Both the position numbers and the translations under genes were made by a program. 58,257 nucleotides of DNA from a virus. Positions 8,891-17,704 of the stretch are shown here, piece after piece (the stretch's first letter is position 1; the number at the start of each line of letters is the position of its first letter). The DNA lies in IMG/VR virus record IMGVR_UViG_3300027971_002004, positions 1-58,257 of that record. The stretch is one strand, 5' to 3'. The notes beneath the pieces are model-generated. The model did no database searches, had not been told where the DNA came from, and saw only the letters and a list, made by a program, of their open reading frames with translations.

Positions 8891-10189
8891 TTATTTTCTC
8901 GTATAATTTAATGCTTCGGCTAGCCAAGGAACGGTATCAGCAAGGTCTTGATTTCTATAATTATCGGTCCATTTGATTATCTCTATTGCTCTAGGTAAAA
9001 GCTGTGATGAATCTTTTTCATTCATATAGTCAATTATACTATAAATGTGTTCTTTAATAAAGGGAACATTAGATTTAGCAACGTATTCATCATACAGTGC
9101 GGTTATCTCTTTTTTTGTTGTTTGTGGTAATATTTGAACATTTAGCCAGTCTGGGCCTACTAATCTATGCCACATTAATTTATGATGGAAACGTTTAAAG
9201 TTAGCAGTATTGTGATACCATTCTATCATTTCAATAAAATGCTTTATATTAAAAATATTAACGGTTACATTTGTAGTACAGTAGAGTTGCGGGATATCCG
9301 CATTATCTAATTCATACATATGTTGCTTAATCACTTCCCATTTAGAAGGATATCTTATATAATTAGCCATATCGTCCATGCCATCAATACTAAAACAGAC
9401 AATAACTGATTGGAAATGTTTCCATTGATTTAATAAATTCTTATTCAATGTAGTACCATTGGTATTGTATTCTAATGTAATGTTTTTTGCAAAATCATTT
9501 TCGATACAGTAATCTAAAATTTCATAGTGTTTTTTATTGATTAGAGGTTCTCCGCCAGTAAAGTAGATTCTATTCAATGAGGGTAAAATTTGCTTGATAT
9601 CATCATTGAATTTTGGAGTATCGTAGTACTGGAAATCATCACCCTTAATTTTGTATGTGTTGGCTACCTTTTCAATTTCGTAAGGTGTATTTATTTTACC
9701 AAACTTAAATTCAGTAGTGCCACGCTCATACGTTTCTTCAATCCACAATGAACTATCGCCCGGGCCGCACATGCGACAAACAAGATTACATAAATTACCC
9801 AAACGAGAATCTAAATATTCGATAGGAAATTCAGTAGTATCTATTTTACCGCTAGCATCTGGTTGTTCTAATATTTTATTCAATGTGTCTTTATAGGCGT
9901 GCTGTTGTTGTTGACGTTTAGATACTAATCCAAGATCCTCTTCATCCCAGCAGAGTTTACACAAATCACTTTTCTCACCATTCAACATACTGCGGCGCAA
10001 TTCAACAATTGTAGGATGATTTCTCACTTCATTAAAATTATCCGTTAGTGCGCTAACTGCTTTCCCGTCAGTAAGCATTCGTCCACCAGAGGTATATATA
10101 CACTGGCAACAAATTCCATAATCTCCATTTTGGTAAGTTGCTTGATGATTCCATGGAATCGTACAAATTGTATTCTTTTTTTCACTCAT
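8891..10189 (-). CDS. N-terminal twitch-domain radical SAM protein
   Basis: This 432-residue protein has likely auxiliary-cluster cysteines at C9 (ICTIPWNH), C27-C28 (YGICCQC) and C77/C80 (CKLCWDEED). The core follows with DSRLGNLCNLVCRMC (C134, C138, C141) and a GGEP motif (IYFTGGEPLI). The order and spacing are those of the twitch domain-containing radical SAM family, and it is a paralogue of the genes at 4513-5859 and 10182-11555. It overlaps the upstream gene by eight bases (10182-10189). No substrate is known for phage members of the family. Having three diverged copies in one operon suggests successive steps or different substrates rather than redundancy (inference). Confidence 0.87.
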   Translation of the reverse strand: MSEKKNTICTIPWNHQATYQNGDYGICCQCIYTSGGRMLTDGKAVSALTDNFNEVRNHPTIVELRRSMLNGEKSDLCKLCWDEEDLGLVSKRQQQQHAYKDTLNKILEQPDASGKIDTTEFPIEYLDSRLGNLCNLVCRMCGPGDSSLWIEETYERGTTEFKFGKINTPYEIEKVANTYKIKGDDFQYYDTPKFNDDIKQILPSLNRIYFTGGEPLINKKHYEILDYCIENDFAKNITLEYNTNGTTLNKNLLNQWKHFQSVIVCFSIDGMDDMANYIRYPSKWEVIKQHMYELDNADIPQLYCTTNVTVNIFNIKHFIEMIEWYHNTANFKRFHHKLMWHRLVGPDWLNVQILPQTTKKEITALYDEYVAKSNVPFIKEHIYSIIDYMNEKDSSQLLPRAIEIIKWTDNYRNQDLADTVPWLAEALNYTRK

Positions 10190-11555
10190 ATGTTTTACAC
10201 TTCATATAAAAATCTATCATTTCAGGGAATGCGTTAAAAAAGTCTAACGATCTTCTTTCTGATAATTGGTCAATGTTTTTACTAAAATCTGAAAGTAAAT
10301 TAACATCAGAATTAGTTCCGATGCTATTCTTTAGCTCATATAACTGGGTGATATACTCTTCCCATGTTCCAAATAAATAACCATCAGGTCTATCTTCTTC
10401 ATTTTTTAATATTTCTATAGCATCATCTACGTATGACCTATAGCTAGGTGGTAATATAGTTGTACTTAACCAGTTAGGATATACCACAGTGCCTCCACGT
10501 AGATTTATTGGGATACCATACTTGCGTTGAATACTAATAACCCAGTTAAAGAAATTAGGTAAATCAGAAACGCACAATGCATTCAAAGCCAACATTAAAT
10601 TTATTGAGACACATTTTTTATTTTCCATCTTACTTATTAATGATAGCATTTGATCGATATTAGAAGTAAATCTTTCCCATTTTGTGCCAGTTCGTATAAA
10701 CTCAGTTCTCTCACCCACTGATTCAAGACTGATATTCAAGTCTAATACTAAATCAGTATTAGCAATTCTAGGAATTAAGTCCATAAATTTATTAAAATAT
10801 TGTTCAGGCGTATTAAAGTTAGTAACAACTGACAAATATACAGGTCTATTAACTTTTACTTCACTAAATTTAATTAAAATTAAATCAATGTATTCATATA
10901 ATTTACTTATGATTAATGGTTCTCCACCAATGAATCCAATAATTGTTGTTGTGTTGGCTACTCTATCATAAAACCATTCCCACCAAGCTTTTTCTAAATT
11001 AGAATTTGCAATCGGGTCAACATCTTTACTAAAGTTTATAGGTATTTCTTTATATTTAATTTTTTCAGTAATCCATTGAGTACTAAAAAATTCATTACAA
11101 TACACACACTTTAAGTCACATGTATTACCTAATGCTATCTCAACGTTATTTACAAAATCTATATTTGTTGCCAAATCATCTTTTTGTTCATCAGTTAGAT
11201 TCATCAACATGTTTTTTATTTCTGGAGCCTTTTTACCCTTATAGTGATTAGCGTGTTCAACATATTCCGCAAATCTATTAAATCCATGACCATGTCTTGA
11301 ACTCTTTAATCCGTTGTTTTCTAACTTCCAACAATAAGAACAATTATCTGTTTGAATGCCATTTAACAAATCTAGTTTAGCTTGTCGAATAGGTTCAAAT
11401 TTTGTAAAAATATCTTTACCTAATCTAGTAATATCCTCATTTGAAATTTTATGATGTTTTGAATGACAGCACATGCTAATTTCATTATTAGCCAAATTAA
11501 CAATAGGATAGTCCCATGCTTTTTTACATAGAGTATTGACGATATTATTTTGCAT
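10182..11555 (-). CDS. N-terminal twitch-domain radical SAM protein
   Basis: I take the ATG at 11555 (MQNNIVNTLCKKAWDY, 457 residues), which overlaps the upstream gene by 11 bases; a TTG at 11567 would add only four residues. Likely auxiliary cysteines are C10, C29-C30 (ISMCCHS) and C72/C75 (CSYCWKLE). The core motif is GNTCDLKCVYC with C146, C150 and C153, and GFIGGEPLI is the GGEP motif. It is the most diverged of the three twitch-type paralogues, with a different middle part (LNISLESVGERTEFIRTG) and a longer insert between the auxiliary region and the core. Its role is unknown. Its position inside an uninterrupted run of radical SAM genes argues for a shared pathway. Confidence 0.86.
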   Translation of the reverse strand: MQNNIVNTLCKKAWDYPIVNLANNEISMCCHSKHHKISNEDITRLGKDIFTKFEPIRQAKLDLLNGIQTDNCSYCWKLENNGLKSSRHGHGFNRFAEYVEHANHYKGKKAPEIKNMLMNLTDEQKDDLATNIDFVNNVEIALGNTCDLKCVYCNEFFSTQWITEKIKYKEIPINFSKDVDPIANSNLEKAWWEWFYDRVANTTTIIGFIGGEPLIISKLYEYIDLILIKFSEVKVNRPVYLSVVTNFNTPEQYFNKFMDLIPRIANTDLVLDLNISLESVGERTEFIRTGTKWERFTSNIDQMLSLISKMENKKCVSINLMLALNALCVSDLPNFFNWVISIQRKYGIPINLRGGTVVYPNWLSTTILPPSYRSYVDDAIEILKNEEDRPDGYLFGTWEEYITQLYELKNSIGTNSDVNLLSDFSKNIDQLSERRSLDFFNAFPEMIDFYMKCKTYE

Positions 11556-12597
11556 TTCTATCACCAAACAATGTGAAATCTTTCTTAGTATAACCTTTTA
11601 AAAATATTCCGTCCTTTGATGGGCCTAATAATACATCATAGTTGTTATCCTTAATAGGAACAATTGCCCATGTACAATAATCAACAAAATTAGGTATTTC
11701 TTTAAGCTTGTTCTCAACTTCTAAAGTATATTCGGTTGTGTTTGGCTTCATCATAATTTTAACTTCAAGATGGCCTGTTTTACCCTTACCTTCTCTCTCA
11801 ACTTTAGTTTCAACTATTCCTTTAACAACTTCTAGGAATTTTTCCTGATTCCATCCTTCATAATGAACACTTAAATTAAGATCTCCGTAAGTAATAAGTT
11901 CTTGATAATAATCAGGTTTTCTGCTACCGTTACTATGCATACTGAGATTATATCCCAATACATTTATGTAACGACACCAATCTAAGAACGCCGCATTAGC
12001 AGTTGGTTCTCCGCCTGTAATAATAAAATTACAACTACTATCTCCGATGAATTCGTCTTTTATTTTATCAGTGGCTGTCATTAATTCTTCTAAACCTTTA
12101 TGAGCTTCATAGTTATTGTGAATGTGAGGCCAGCAATAAGAACAATCATAGTTACACCTACGACCTATTTCCCAATGTACTTGTTTGAAACTAGTACCGT
12201 ATATTCGTTCCATAGCTACAATATTATCTATAGAATCAACTTTCTTTGACATATCTGTTTCAAGTTCTTGTTTTTTTCTAAGTAACGGAATATACTCTAA
12301 CGTTTTAACTTTGGGTATGAATAAGTCTGCTCCACAACTACAAATACTTTTATAGCATTTAGGCCATTCTTTGGGTGTTTCAAATTTAGAAAACACATTT
12401 CCAAGTGAGCCACCTTGTTCACAGGATGCTCCAAATATTTCTCCGTCAGAATTAATGAATAAATTTTCAACCCCCATACTGCAGGCCCATCCATTCAGAT
12501 AATTTAATTGTTGTCCTATAAAATCATCTGTTCCAAAATCTTTCCAATTACCCGCGGCATCATATGCTCGTAGTGGTTTTCCAGGAGTTGTGTCCAT
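11545..12597 (-). CDS. Radical SAM protein with the auxiliary cysteine domain at the N-terminus
   Basis: In this 350-residue protein, residues about 39-95 hold a SPASM-like segment (GVENLFINSDGEIFG, C39, C59, C81, C86, C88 in CYKSICSCG). It closely resembles the C-terminal end of the neighbouring gene product at 12597-13547 (GVEQIIVDLSGDVFRGWC, CNKTMCHCN). The radical SAM motif comes later, at C148, C152 and C155 (GRRCNYDCSYCW), with FIITGGEPT. Domain order is therefore reversed relative to its neighbour. It shares one base with the upstream stop (TAATG), so the two are probably translationally coupled. The enzyme may act in concert with the neighbour, or the pair may derive from a split fusion. 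Substrate unknown. Confidence 0.86.
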   Translation of the reverse strand: MDTTPGKPLRAYDAAGNWKDFGTDDFIGQQLNYLNGWACSMGVENLFINSDGEIFGASCEQGGSLGNVFSKFETPKEWPKCYKSICSCGADLFIPKVKTLEYIPLLRKKQELETDMSKKVDSIDNIVAMERIYGTSFKQVHWEIGRRCNYDCSYCWPHIHNNYEAHKGLEELMTATDKIKDEFIGDSSCNFIITGGEPTANAAFLDWCRYINVLGYNLSMHSNGSRKPDYYQELITYGDLNLSVHYEGWNQEKFLEVVKGIVETKVEREGKGKTGHLEVKIMMKPNTTEYTLEVENKLKEIPNFVDYCTWAIVPIKDNNYDVLLGPSKDGIFLKGYTKKDFTLFGDRNAK

Positions 12598-13547
12598 TAA
12601 ATTACCTTCTCTTTCGTACTCATTATATCAAAATTACAATGGCACATAGTTTTATTACAAATAGTTGGTGCTATAGGTACTTCAAAATCTTCAAAAATAT
12701 TACCAATCTTTCCGCCTACTCTGCACCAGCCTCTAAACACGTCTCCTGATAAGTCTACAATAATTTGTTCAACACCTACATAACATTTCCATCCTGACCA
12801 ATCGTTTGTTTTTTCACTTAAAAATCTATGTGAACTGGATGTTATCTCTGTGTTATCTTCTGCAACCATTTTCATAGCACCACGATAATAATCAAAAGAC
12901 TTGTCGTATTTTATATGTTTAACAATTAATTCATGCTGTTTATCAAATATATTTTGTTGGGACTCTGTATATTCATACATTACTTCTCCAAAATCATAAA
13001 TCAATGGTTGCAATGCCATAGAAATATTTGTAATATTTTTTATTTTATTAGCTACTGCGTAACAAAAAGAAAACTTATCAGGACTCATCATAATATTTAC
13101 ATGAGTACGAACATCGTTATGTAACAATTTAACAACTTCTACAAAGTGATCTGCTTCAGCAAATTCAGGGTGAAAGCTCAAACATACGTGGTCGAAATAT
13201 TTCTTGTTATCTTCCCACCACCGTAACGTTCTACTACCATTACTGATTAATCCAACTTTGGCTCCCAATTCAGTGCAATGTTTGCATATCTCTACAAAAT
13301 GTTTGTATAGTGTAACTTCACCGCCGGTTAACTCAAAATAAACTTTACGCGGAGCAACTTGTTCTACCACACGTGTAATAAAGTCTTTAACTTTTTCTAG
13401 TTCAGGCCATTTCACACTACCTGAGTGAAGATTTTCTGGGCAATAACTACATTCAAAGTTACAAGTATTGCCCATACACCAATTAACTACAAACCAATCT
13501 TCATGGCTCGGAGTATTATGTACTAACTTAATATAATTATGTTCCAT
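12597..13547 (-). CDS. Radical SAM protein with C-terminal SPASM-like domain
   Basis: I choose the ATG at 13547 (MEHNYIKLVHN, 316 residues). It overlaps the previous stop as TAATG and has AAGG at a suitable distance; an ATG two codons earlier (13553) has no room for a ribosome binding site. The core motif is GNTCNFECSYC with C29, C33 and C36, and FELTGGEVTLY replaces GGEP. The C-terminal 60 residues (GVEQIIVDLSGDVFRGWC, then CNKTMCHCN) form a short SPASM/twitch-like cysteine domain. It is the first radical SAM gene of the series of eight, directly after a glycosyltransferase-like gene. Confidence 0.87.
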   Translation of the reverse strand: MEHNYIKLVHNTPSHEDWFVVNWCMGNTCNFECSYCPENLHSGSVKWPELEKVKDFITRVVEQVAPRKVYFELTGGEVTLYKHFVEICKHCTELGAKVGLISNGSRTLRWWEDNKKYFDHVCLSFHPEFAEADHFVEVVKLLHNDVRTHVNIMMSPDKFSFCYAVANKIKNITNISMALQPLIYDFGEVMYEYTESQQNIFDKQHELIVKHIKYDKSFDYYRGAMKMVAEDNTEITSSSHRFLSEKTNDWSGWKCYVGVEQIIVDLSGDVFRGWCRVGGKIGNIFEDFEVPIAPTICNKTMCHCNFDIMSTKEKVI

Positions 13548-14500
13548 TACCATCCTTCTATTTTTCTAATAACATCCATCTCTTTAACTAACGGACCGAT
13601 ATTGTATTTATCGGCTAAGTAATGTCGCTTGAAGAACAGGCTTTGTTCTGCGTTATGTATACACATCGGTAAGCCTAGCTTATCATGTAATGCCTCACCT
13701 AATAAGTTTGCTTCAACTTCAGGATCTCTATGTAAATGTTCTTCCCACAATACAGTATAGTTATCAAACCATTGTACATTATGCGGGTCCCATTGTGTTA
13801 ACATAGTCATGTATGTGCCTAATCGTGCACCATAAATAGCCCACAATCCATTCTCTACGTCACTACCAATGTTATGCCAAACAGTTAGATTGTTTAAGTT
13901 ACGTGTAGCAACAGTTTCTTTAAATTCATCAATCGTGGGTCTTGCACCACGATTTAAACTCATCTTTACACCCTCACGGAAGCCAGCTCGCCATGCTTGA
14001 AATGGTGTATGATTAGGATAAGTTGTACTGTAACAATCATACATAGCCCAGTATAAATTATCTTTGCTATCTAAACAGAAATCAGCAATACGTGTTTCAT
14101 CTCCGTCAGTTTGATTCTCATGTGTTTTCATATTCATCACATAAGTTTTTGTCCAACTGCTCATCCCACCATTGCCATAACGTAATCCATTAATACTATT
14201 AGTAGCTTTCCAACGATATTGCGCTAGTTTGTATGTAGGATCTTTATCAGTAAAATCTAATTGCATGTTGAAAAACGTTTCATCAGGCATGTTATCACCG
14301 TCAATTAAAATAAAACGCTCAGTATCGCTTGCAATTGCGGCCGCTTTGTGTGCCGCATCACTTCCCTTAACGTTGTCAACACGTTTAGCCCAAGGCACCA
14401 TGTTCTTAATCTTAAGCCAGAATTCTTCTTTCTGTGGTTCATCATAGCTAAGATAGATACAATCTAAATCTGCTACATCAATGATATCATTGGAGTTCAT
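13547..14500 (-). CDS. Glycosyltransferase-like protein (GT-A type, DxD motif)
   Basis: This 317-residue protein begins with an early strand DLDCIYLSYDEP and a FWLKIKNMVPWAKRVDN segment. D67-G68-D69 in FILIDGDNMPDE match the metal-binding DxD of GT-A glycosyltransferases. The lysine/alanine-rich GSDAAHKAAAIAS before it is typical of a phage family that I believe is annotated as glycosyltransferase. The downstream half (GMSSWTKTYVMNM, PFQAWRAGFREGVKMSLNRG) looks like a catalytic domain rather than a fiber. It overlaps the 119-residue upstream gene by 14 bases and starts in the AAAGATATATG context. It may glycosylate virion proteins, DNA or host surface sugars; the sequence does not say which. 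Confidence 0.65.
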   Translation of the reverse strand: MNSNDIIDVADLDCIYLSYDEPQKEEFWLKIKNMVPWAKRVDNVKGSDAAHKAAAIASDTERFILIDGDNMPDETFFNMQLDFTDKDPTYKLAQYRWKATNSINGLRYGNGGMSSWTKTYVMNMKTHENQTDGDETRIADFCLDSKDNLYWAMYDCYSTTYPNHTPFQAWRAGFREGVKMSLNRGARPTIDEFKETVATRNLNNLTVWHNIGSDVENGLWAIYGARLGTYMTMLTQWDPHNVQWFDNYTVLWEEHLHRDPEVEANLLGEALHDKLGLPMCIHNAEQSLFFKRHYLADKYNIGPLVKEMDVIRKIEGW

Positions 14501-14846
14501 ATATCTTTAATTTCCATTTAGTTGTTTTACCGTCATATGAGCTATCAGCTATGATACTAATATCATCTGCTATACATTCTACCCCTTCATCCATATTAGG
14601 CATTAATTTATATACCACTGATTTGGGACTAGCAGTTGAGATCCTGCCATCAATAACTCTTATGTCCGGTCTTGCGGCTGCAAAAGTTAGAGCATCAATT
14701 ACAATGTAATTACCGGTCATTGATTTGTCACCGGTATAACATATTACGCTACCATTACTATCATAGTATAATCTGAACTCAGGTGGTTCCATTTTAGGTT
14801 GTTCCCATATAACTACATATTCCTGTTGATTATCTTCTGTACTCAT
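14487..14846 (-). CDS. Conserved-looking small protein of unknown function
   Basis: This 119-residue soluble protein starts MSTEDNQQEYVVIWEQ. It has alternating hydrophobic segments consistent with a beta-rich fold (PEFRLYYDSNGSVICYTG, YIVIDALTFAAARPDIRVI) and a basic C-terminus (GKTTKWKLKIYELQ). There are no cysteine pairs, membrane segments or known catalytic motifs that I recognise. It overlaps the preceding glycosyltransferase-like gene by ATGA and the following one by 14 bases. It therefore sits between two sugar-transfer genes in one coupled unit and could be an accessory protein or a substrate carrier. I cannot assign a function. Confidence 0.75.
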   Translation of the reverse strand: MSTEDNQQEYVVIWEQPKMEPPEFRLYYDSNGSVICYTGDKSMTGNYIVIDALTFAAARPDIRVIDGRISTASPKSVVYKLMPNMDEGVECIADDISIIADSSYDGKTTKWKLKIYELQ

Positions 14847-15598
14847 TTTATACTCTCTAATATTTTATCACTAAAATTCTTTATATGATAGTGAAAAGGG
14901 TATCTTTGCGGAATAGTTTGAATTCTAATATGATCTGGTAAACACTCATACACAAATGTGTCAGTCCAATTTTCAGTTGGTGTTTCATTAATATATTGTT
15001 TCATATGTACCATTGTCATATCAGTAAACGTTGGCATCATTGTGGTTTCAACTCCCATAATATGACAAGCAATAGCATATGCCCAATCAGTTGTGGCTAA
15101 TTCTTGTGCATTACATTTTAATGAGGCTTTATAATGATCCCACTTCTCGAACACATCTCTTACTATAGCAAAAAATTGTTTAGCAGTATCAGACTTTTTA
15201 AAATAAGTAATTGCATTGTATGCGTCGGGTAAATTATTATCATCTATAAATCTGCGATACACTCTATTATCTGATATATCTTGTTTGTAATTTCTAATAG
15301 CACTTGATACTACCAAGTCTCTGTGTGATAAAACGTCCCACCAATAGTCAATATTTTTTGGAATATACATATCTGATTCTAGTTTGATTGTATATTCATA
15401 TGGGCTAGCATCATATACTTGCCAATCATTTTGTAACTTCCAATTGGTATTAGGTGATTGATCACCATGCGGCAACATAGCGGTAGTTACTATAGTTATG
15501 TTAGCATCGGGCATTACTCTTTTAATACTCTTTTCCAATGCAGAAGCACATTTAACGTAGTCATCACCTTGCGCCATAATCACAAAACCTTTATTCAT
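14843..15598 (-). CDS. Glycosyltransferase-like protein
   Basis: This 251-residue protein starts MNKGFVIMAQGDDYVKCA, the first strand and nucleotide-binding loop of a nucleotide-diphospho-sugar transferase fold. E74-S75-D76 in IKLESDMYIPK occupy the DxD position. Later segments (AYNAITYFKKSDTAKQFF, TDWAYAIACHIMG) fit an acceptor domain. It overlaps its upstream neighbour by ATGA (15595-15598), with GGAG in front of the start. It is a diverged relative in layout of the product at 15595-16395 and may be a successive transferase. Targets could be tail proteins, since the unit lies just downstream of the fiber genes, but this is inference. Confidence 0.65.
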   Translation of the reverse strand: MNKGFVIMAQGDDYVKCASALEKSIKRVMPDANITIVTTAMLPHGDQSPNTNWKLQNDWQVYDASPYEYTIKLESDMYIPKNIDYWWDVLSHRDLVVSSAIRNYKQDISDNRVYRRFIDDNNLPDAYNAITYFKKSDTAKQFFAIVRDVFEKWDHYKASLKCNAQELATTDWAYAIACHIMGVETTMMPTFTDMTMVHMKQYINETPTENWTDTFVYECLPDHIRIQTIPQRYPFHYHIKNFSDKILESIK

Positions 15599-16395
15599 AC
15601 TAACTCCATAAAGTTTTCTTTATTCATAACGTGAAAATCTATATCTTTGGCAATAATATATTCTTTACGAATTTTACCTCGTTGCCAATTATCAAACACT
15701 ACAGTATATTCATTATTAAACATATCATCATCATTTTTATAAACCATAGTATTCTTTCCAATGTGAACTAAATTCCATGGAATTAAATCTTCTACGGTAA
15801 AAGTATTACCATTACTAATACGTGTTGCAAGAGTTATAGCATAATCATTGCGATAAGGAGATGGAACGAATCCATGTAAATTCGCATAATGTTCATAATT
15901 ACGCTGAACCATACCCATTGAGTTAAATATTTGTTCTGCTCGTTTAGTTTTATTAAATCTAATCACAGTAGCCCATAATGTTTTAAAACCATATGGATTT
16001 AACATCTCTATCTGTGGTGTATTGTACATTAAGAAATGTGTATCTTCATGGCAACAAAAATCAGTGGGCAACTCAAACGTCTTTAACAGTTTGGTTGAAT
16101 TAACTAAGTAATCGGTGTCTATTAATAATGTTTCATCATACGGGCTTAATTCAAATGCCCGATATCTACCTTTATTAATCCATGTTCCGCGATCTCGTTT
16201 GTTACTTGTATCCGCAGTAGCCAATATCGTGTTGTCAAATACATAATCAATATTTTCAGGTATAGAAGTAGTATCCGTTATAATTGATACAGGTAAGTCC
16301 AAAAAGTGATTAATACGTTTAGCTGTTGCTACAGCCATGTCATAGTAATTGAATTTGGAAGAATTAAACGCAAATAGTATTACACCTTTGCTCAT
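15595..16395 (-). CDS. Glycosyltransferase-like protein (GT-A type, DTD motif)
   Basis: This 266-residue protein begins MSKGVILFAFNSSKFNYY, and its YDMAVATAKRINHFLDLPVSI is the typical first strand-helix-strand of a GT-A fold. D93-T94-D95 in LLIDTDYLV is a good metal-binding DxD. WNLVHIGKNTMVY near the end may complete the active site. It overlaps the 101-residue upstream gene by ATGA. With its two neighbours it forms a set of three sugar-transferase-like genes between the fibers and the radical SAM run. Assignment to a CAZy family is not possible by eye. Confidence 0.7.
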   Translation of the reverse strand: MSKGVILFAFNSSKFNYYDMAVATAKRINHFLDLPVSIITDTTSIPENIDYVFDNTILATADTSNKRDRGTWINKGRYRAFELSPYDETLLIDTDYLVNSTKLLKTFELPTDFCCHEDTHFLMYNTPQIEMLNPYGFKTLWATVIRFNKTKRAEQIFNSMGMVQRNYEHYANLHGFVPSPYRNDYAITLATRISNGNTFTVEDLIPWNLVHIGKNTMVYKNDDDMFNNEYTVVFDNWQRGKIRKEYIIAKDIDFHVMNKENFMELV

Positions 16396-16697
16396 CGTTT
16401 TTTCTCTAGTTCAACCCACTCAGTGTACCATTCTTCCATGATTGATTTATAAACTGTATTAAGTTTAGACAACAATGATTGTCGGTTTATTTTAACTGGG
16501 TTATTAAAATTATCTATTAGAACAATCTCATCTTCATTAGAAGAAGTAAGAAAGTTGATTGTTGCTAGATTGGCACTCCACAAGCCATTTTGGTCAGCTA
16601 CGATAAGTTTACTTTCGTATTTGTCTTTTAAATATGCTTTAGCAGAATTATGATTGAAGCGGGCCTTGGCTTCGGTAATTAAAGTCTTTGTATCCAT
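16392..16697 (-). CDS. Small conserved phage protein next to the tail fibers
   Basis: This 101-residue charged, helical-looking protein starts MDTKTLITEAKARFNHNSAK and ends EWYTEWVELEKKR. It has no membrane segment or signal peptide. It has a good start, with AGGAG ahead of the ATG. A CTAAATACT late-promoter-like motif lies at about 16713-16719 on this strand. It is the first gene after the fiber genes, a place where T4-like phages often keep fiber assembly factors, so a chaperone role is possible but not shown. I do not recognise a named family. Confidence 0.75.
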   Translation of the reverse strand: MDTKTLITEAKARFNHNSAKAYLKDKYESKLIVADQNGLWSANLATINFLTSSNEDEIVLIDNFNNPVKINRQSLLSKLNTVYKSIMEEWYTEWVELEKKR

Positions 16698-16744
16698 GTA
16701 ATCTCCTAAGAGTATTTAGATAGATACAAAGACCTATAAAAAAA

Positions 16745-17695
16745 TTATGAGCCTGTGACTGATCCAGCTAGTGTAATTGTACCCCAAGTATTAGCCAAAT
16801 TAGTTGTTTCTGGAGCTTGCGCTGTAACAGTTACAGTTGAGCCTGACCCAACTGTTAATCCGTCTGGAACTTCATCCCAAACTGTATATAATGTTACAAC
16901 TGAGCCTGCATCACCATTTGAACCTTGAGTGCCATTTGACTTAGCAACAACACGAATGAATGAGTTAACATAAGCTGTAGCACCACCTGCCAATTGAGTG
17001 AATACGTTGGCATTACTTGTTGTCATTGCAAAGTAACCACTATTAGTGGAGATAGTAGGAGCACCGCCACCACCACCTATTTTAGTAATACCATTGTATG
17101 ATACTGAAGCAATTGTGATTGTACCTGAAGTTGGCGCAGACATTACGACTGTGCCTACATTACTTGCTAAACCATTGAATAATAGGTTGCCAGCACCTGA
17201 TGTTGCGGCATGGGCACATGTTATTTTTAATTGTCCGCCCGAGTTGAAGAAATATCGTGCGGCATCACCATTAGCAAAAGTAGCAGTATGTGTGAAAGTA
17301 ATAGCATTAAGCCAACTACTACCATATGCAACAGCATTAGAACCGGTTGCACCCTGTGTTGCGGCATTCAATCTAGTTGAATAAATTGATGTTAAGTTAG
17401 TAGGAATATTTCCTTGATACGCAATTGAACCACCTGCGACCGGAGAAGTAACAGTAGATAATGATGTACCTTGATGTGAGGCTGAACTTGCTGTTTTACT
17501 AATAAGATTGGCCCATTTAACGGCAGTAACTACGTCACCGATTGCTACCGTTGCTTCAGCAGTTTGACCATAACCTGCAGTTGTTCCTCCTGTAGACCAA
17601 ACTGTATTTAATGTACCGGAAGCTGTATTTGGGTTTGTGCCCACTAGACCATTATAGTCAGCGGCTAGAATTGTTGAACCTGTTGCGTAAGTCAT
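16745..17695 (-). CDS. Tail fiber or virion decoration protein
   Basis: This 316-residue protein is rich in Gly, Ala, Ser, Thr and Asn with short beta-strand-like segments, as expected for a fibrous virion protein. Its N-terminus (TYATGSTILAADYNGLVG) and the stretch AGYGQTAEATVAIGDVVTA followed by KWANLI and HQG resemble structural proteins repeatedly seen in T4-like aquatic phages. A glycine run (IGGGGGAPTIST) lies near the middle. It directly follows the other fiber gene with a nine-base gap and has AAGGA ahead of the start. It probably contributes to host contact or decorates the particle; receptor binding is only inferred. Confidence 0.75.
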   Translation of the reverse strand: MTYATGSTILAADYNGLVGTNPNTASGTLNTVWSTGGTTAGYGQTAEATVAIGDVVTAVKWANLISKTASSASHQGTSLSTVTSPVAGGSIAYQGNIPTNLTSIYSTRLNAATQGATGSNAVAYGSSWLNAITFTHTATFANGDAARYFFNSGGQLKITCAHAATSGAGNLLFNGLASNVGTVVMSAPTSGTITIASVSYNGITKIGGGGGAPTISTNSGYFAMTTSNANVFTQLAGGATAYVNSFIRVVAKSNGTQGSNGDAGSVVTLYTVWDEVPDGLTVGSGSTVTVTAQAPETTNLANTWGTITLAGSVTGS

Positions 17696-17704
17696 TTATT
17701 TTCC

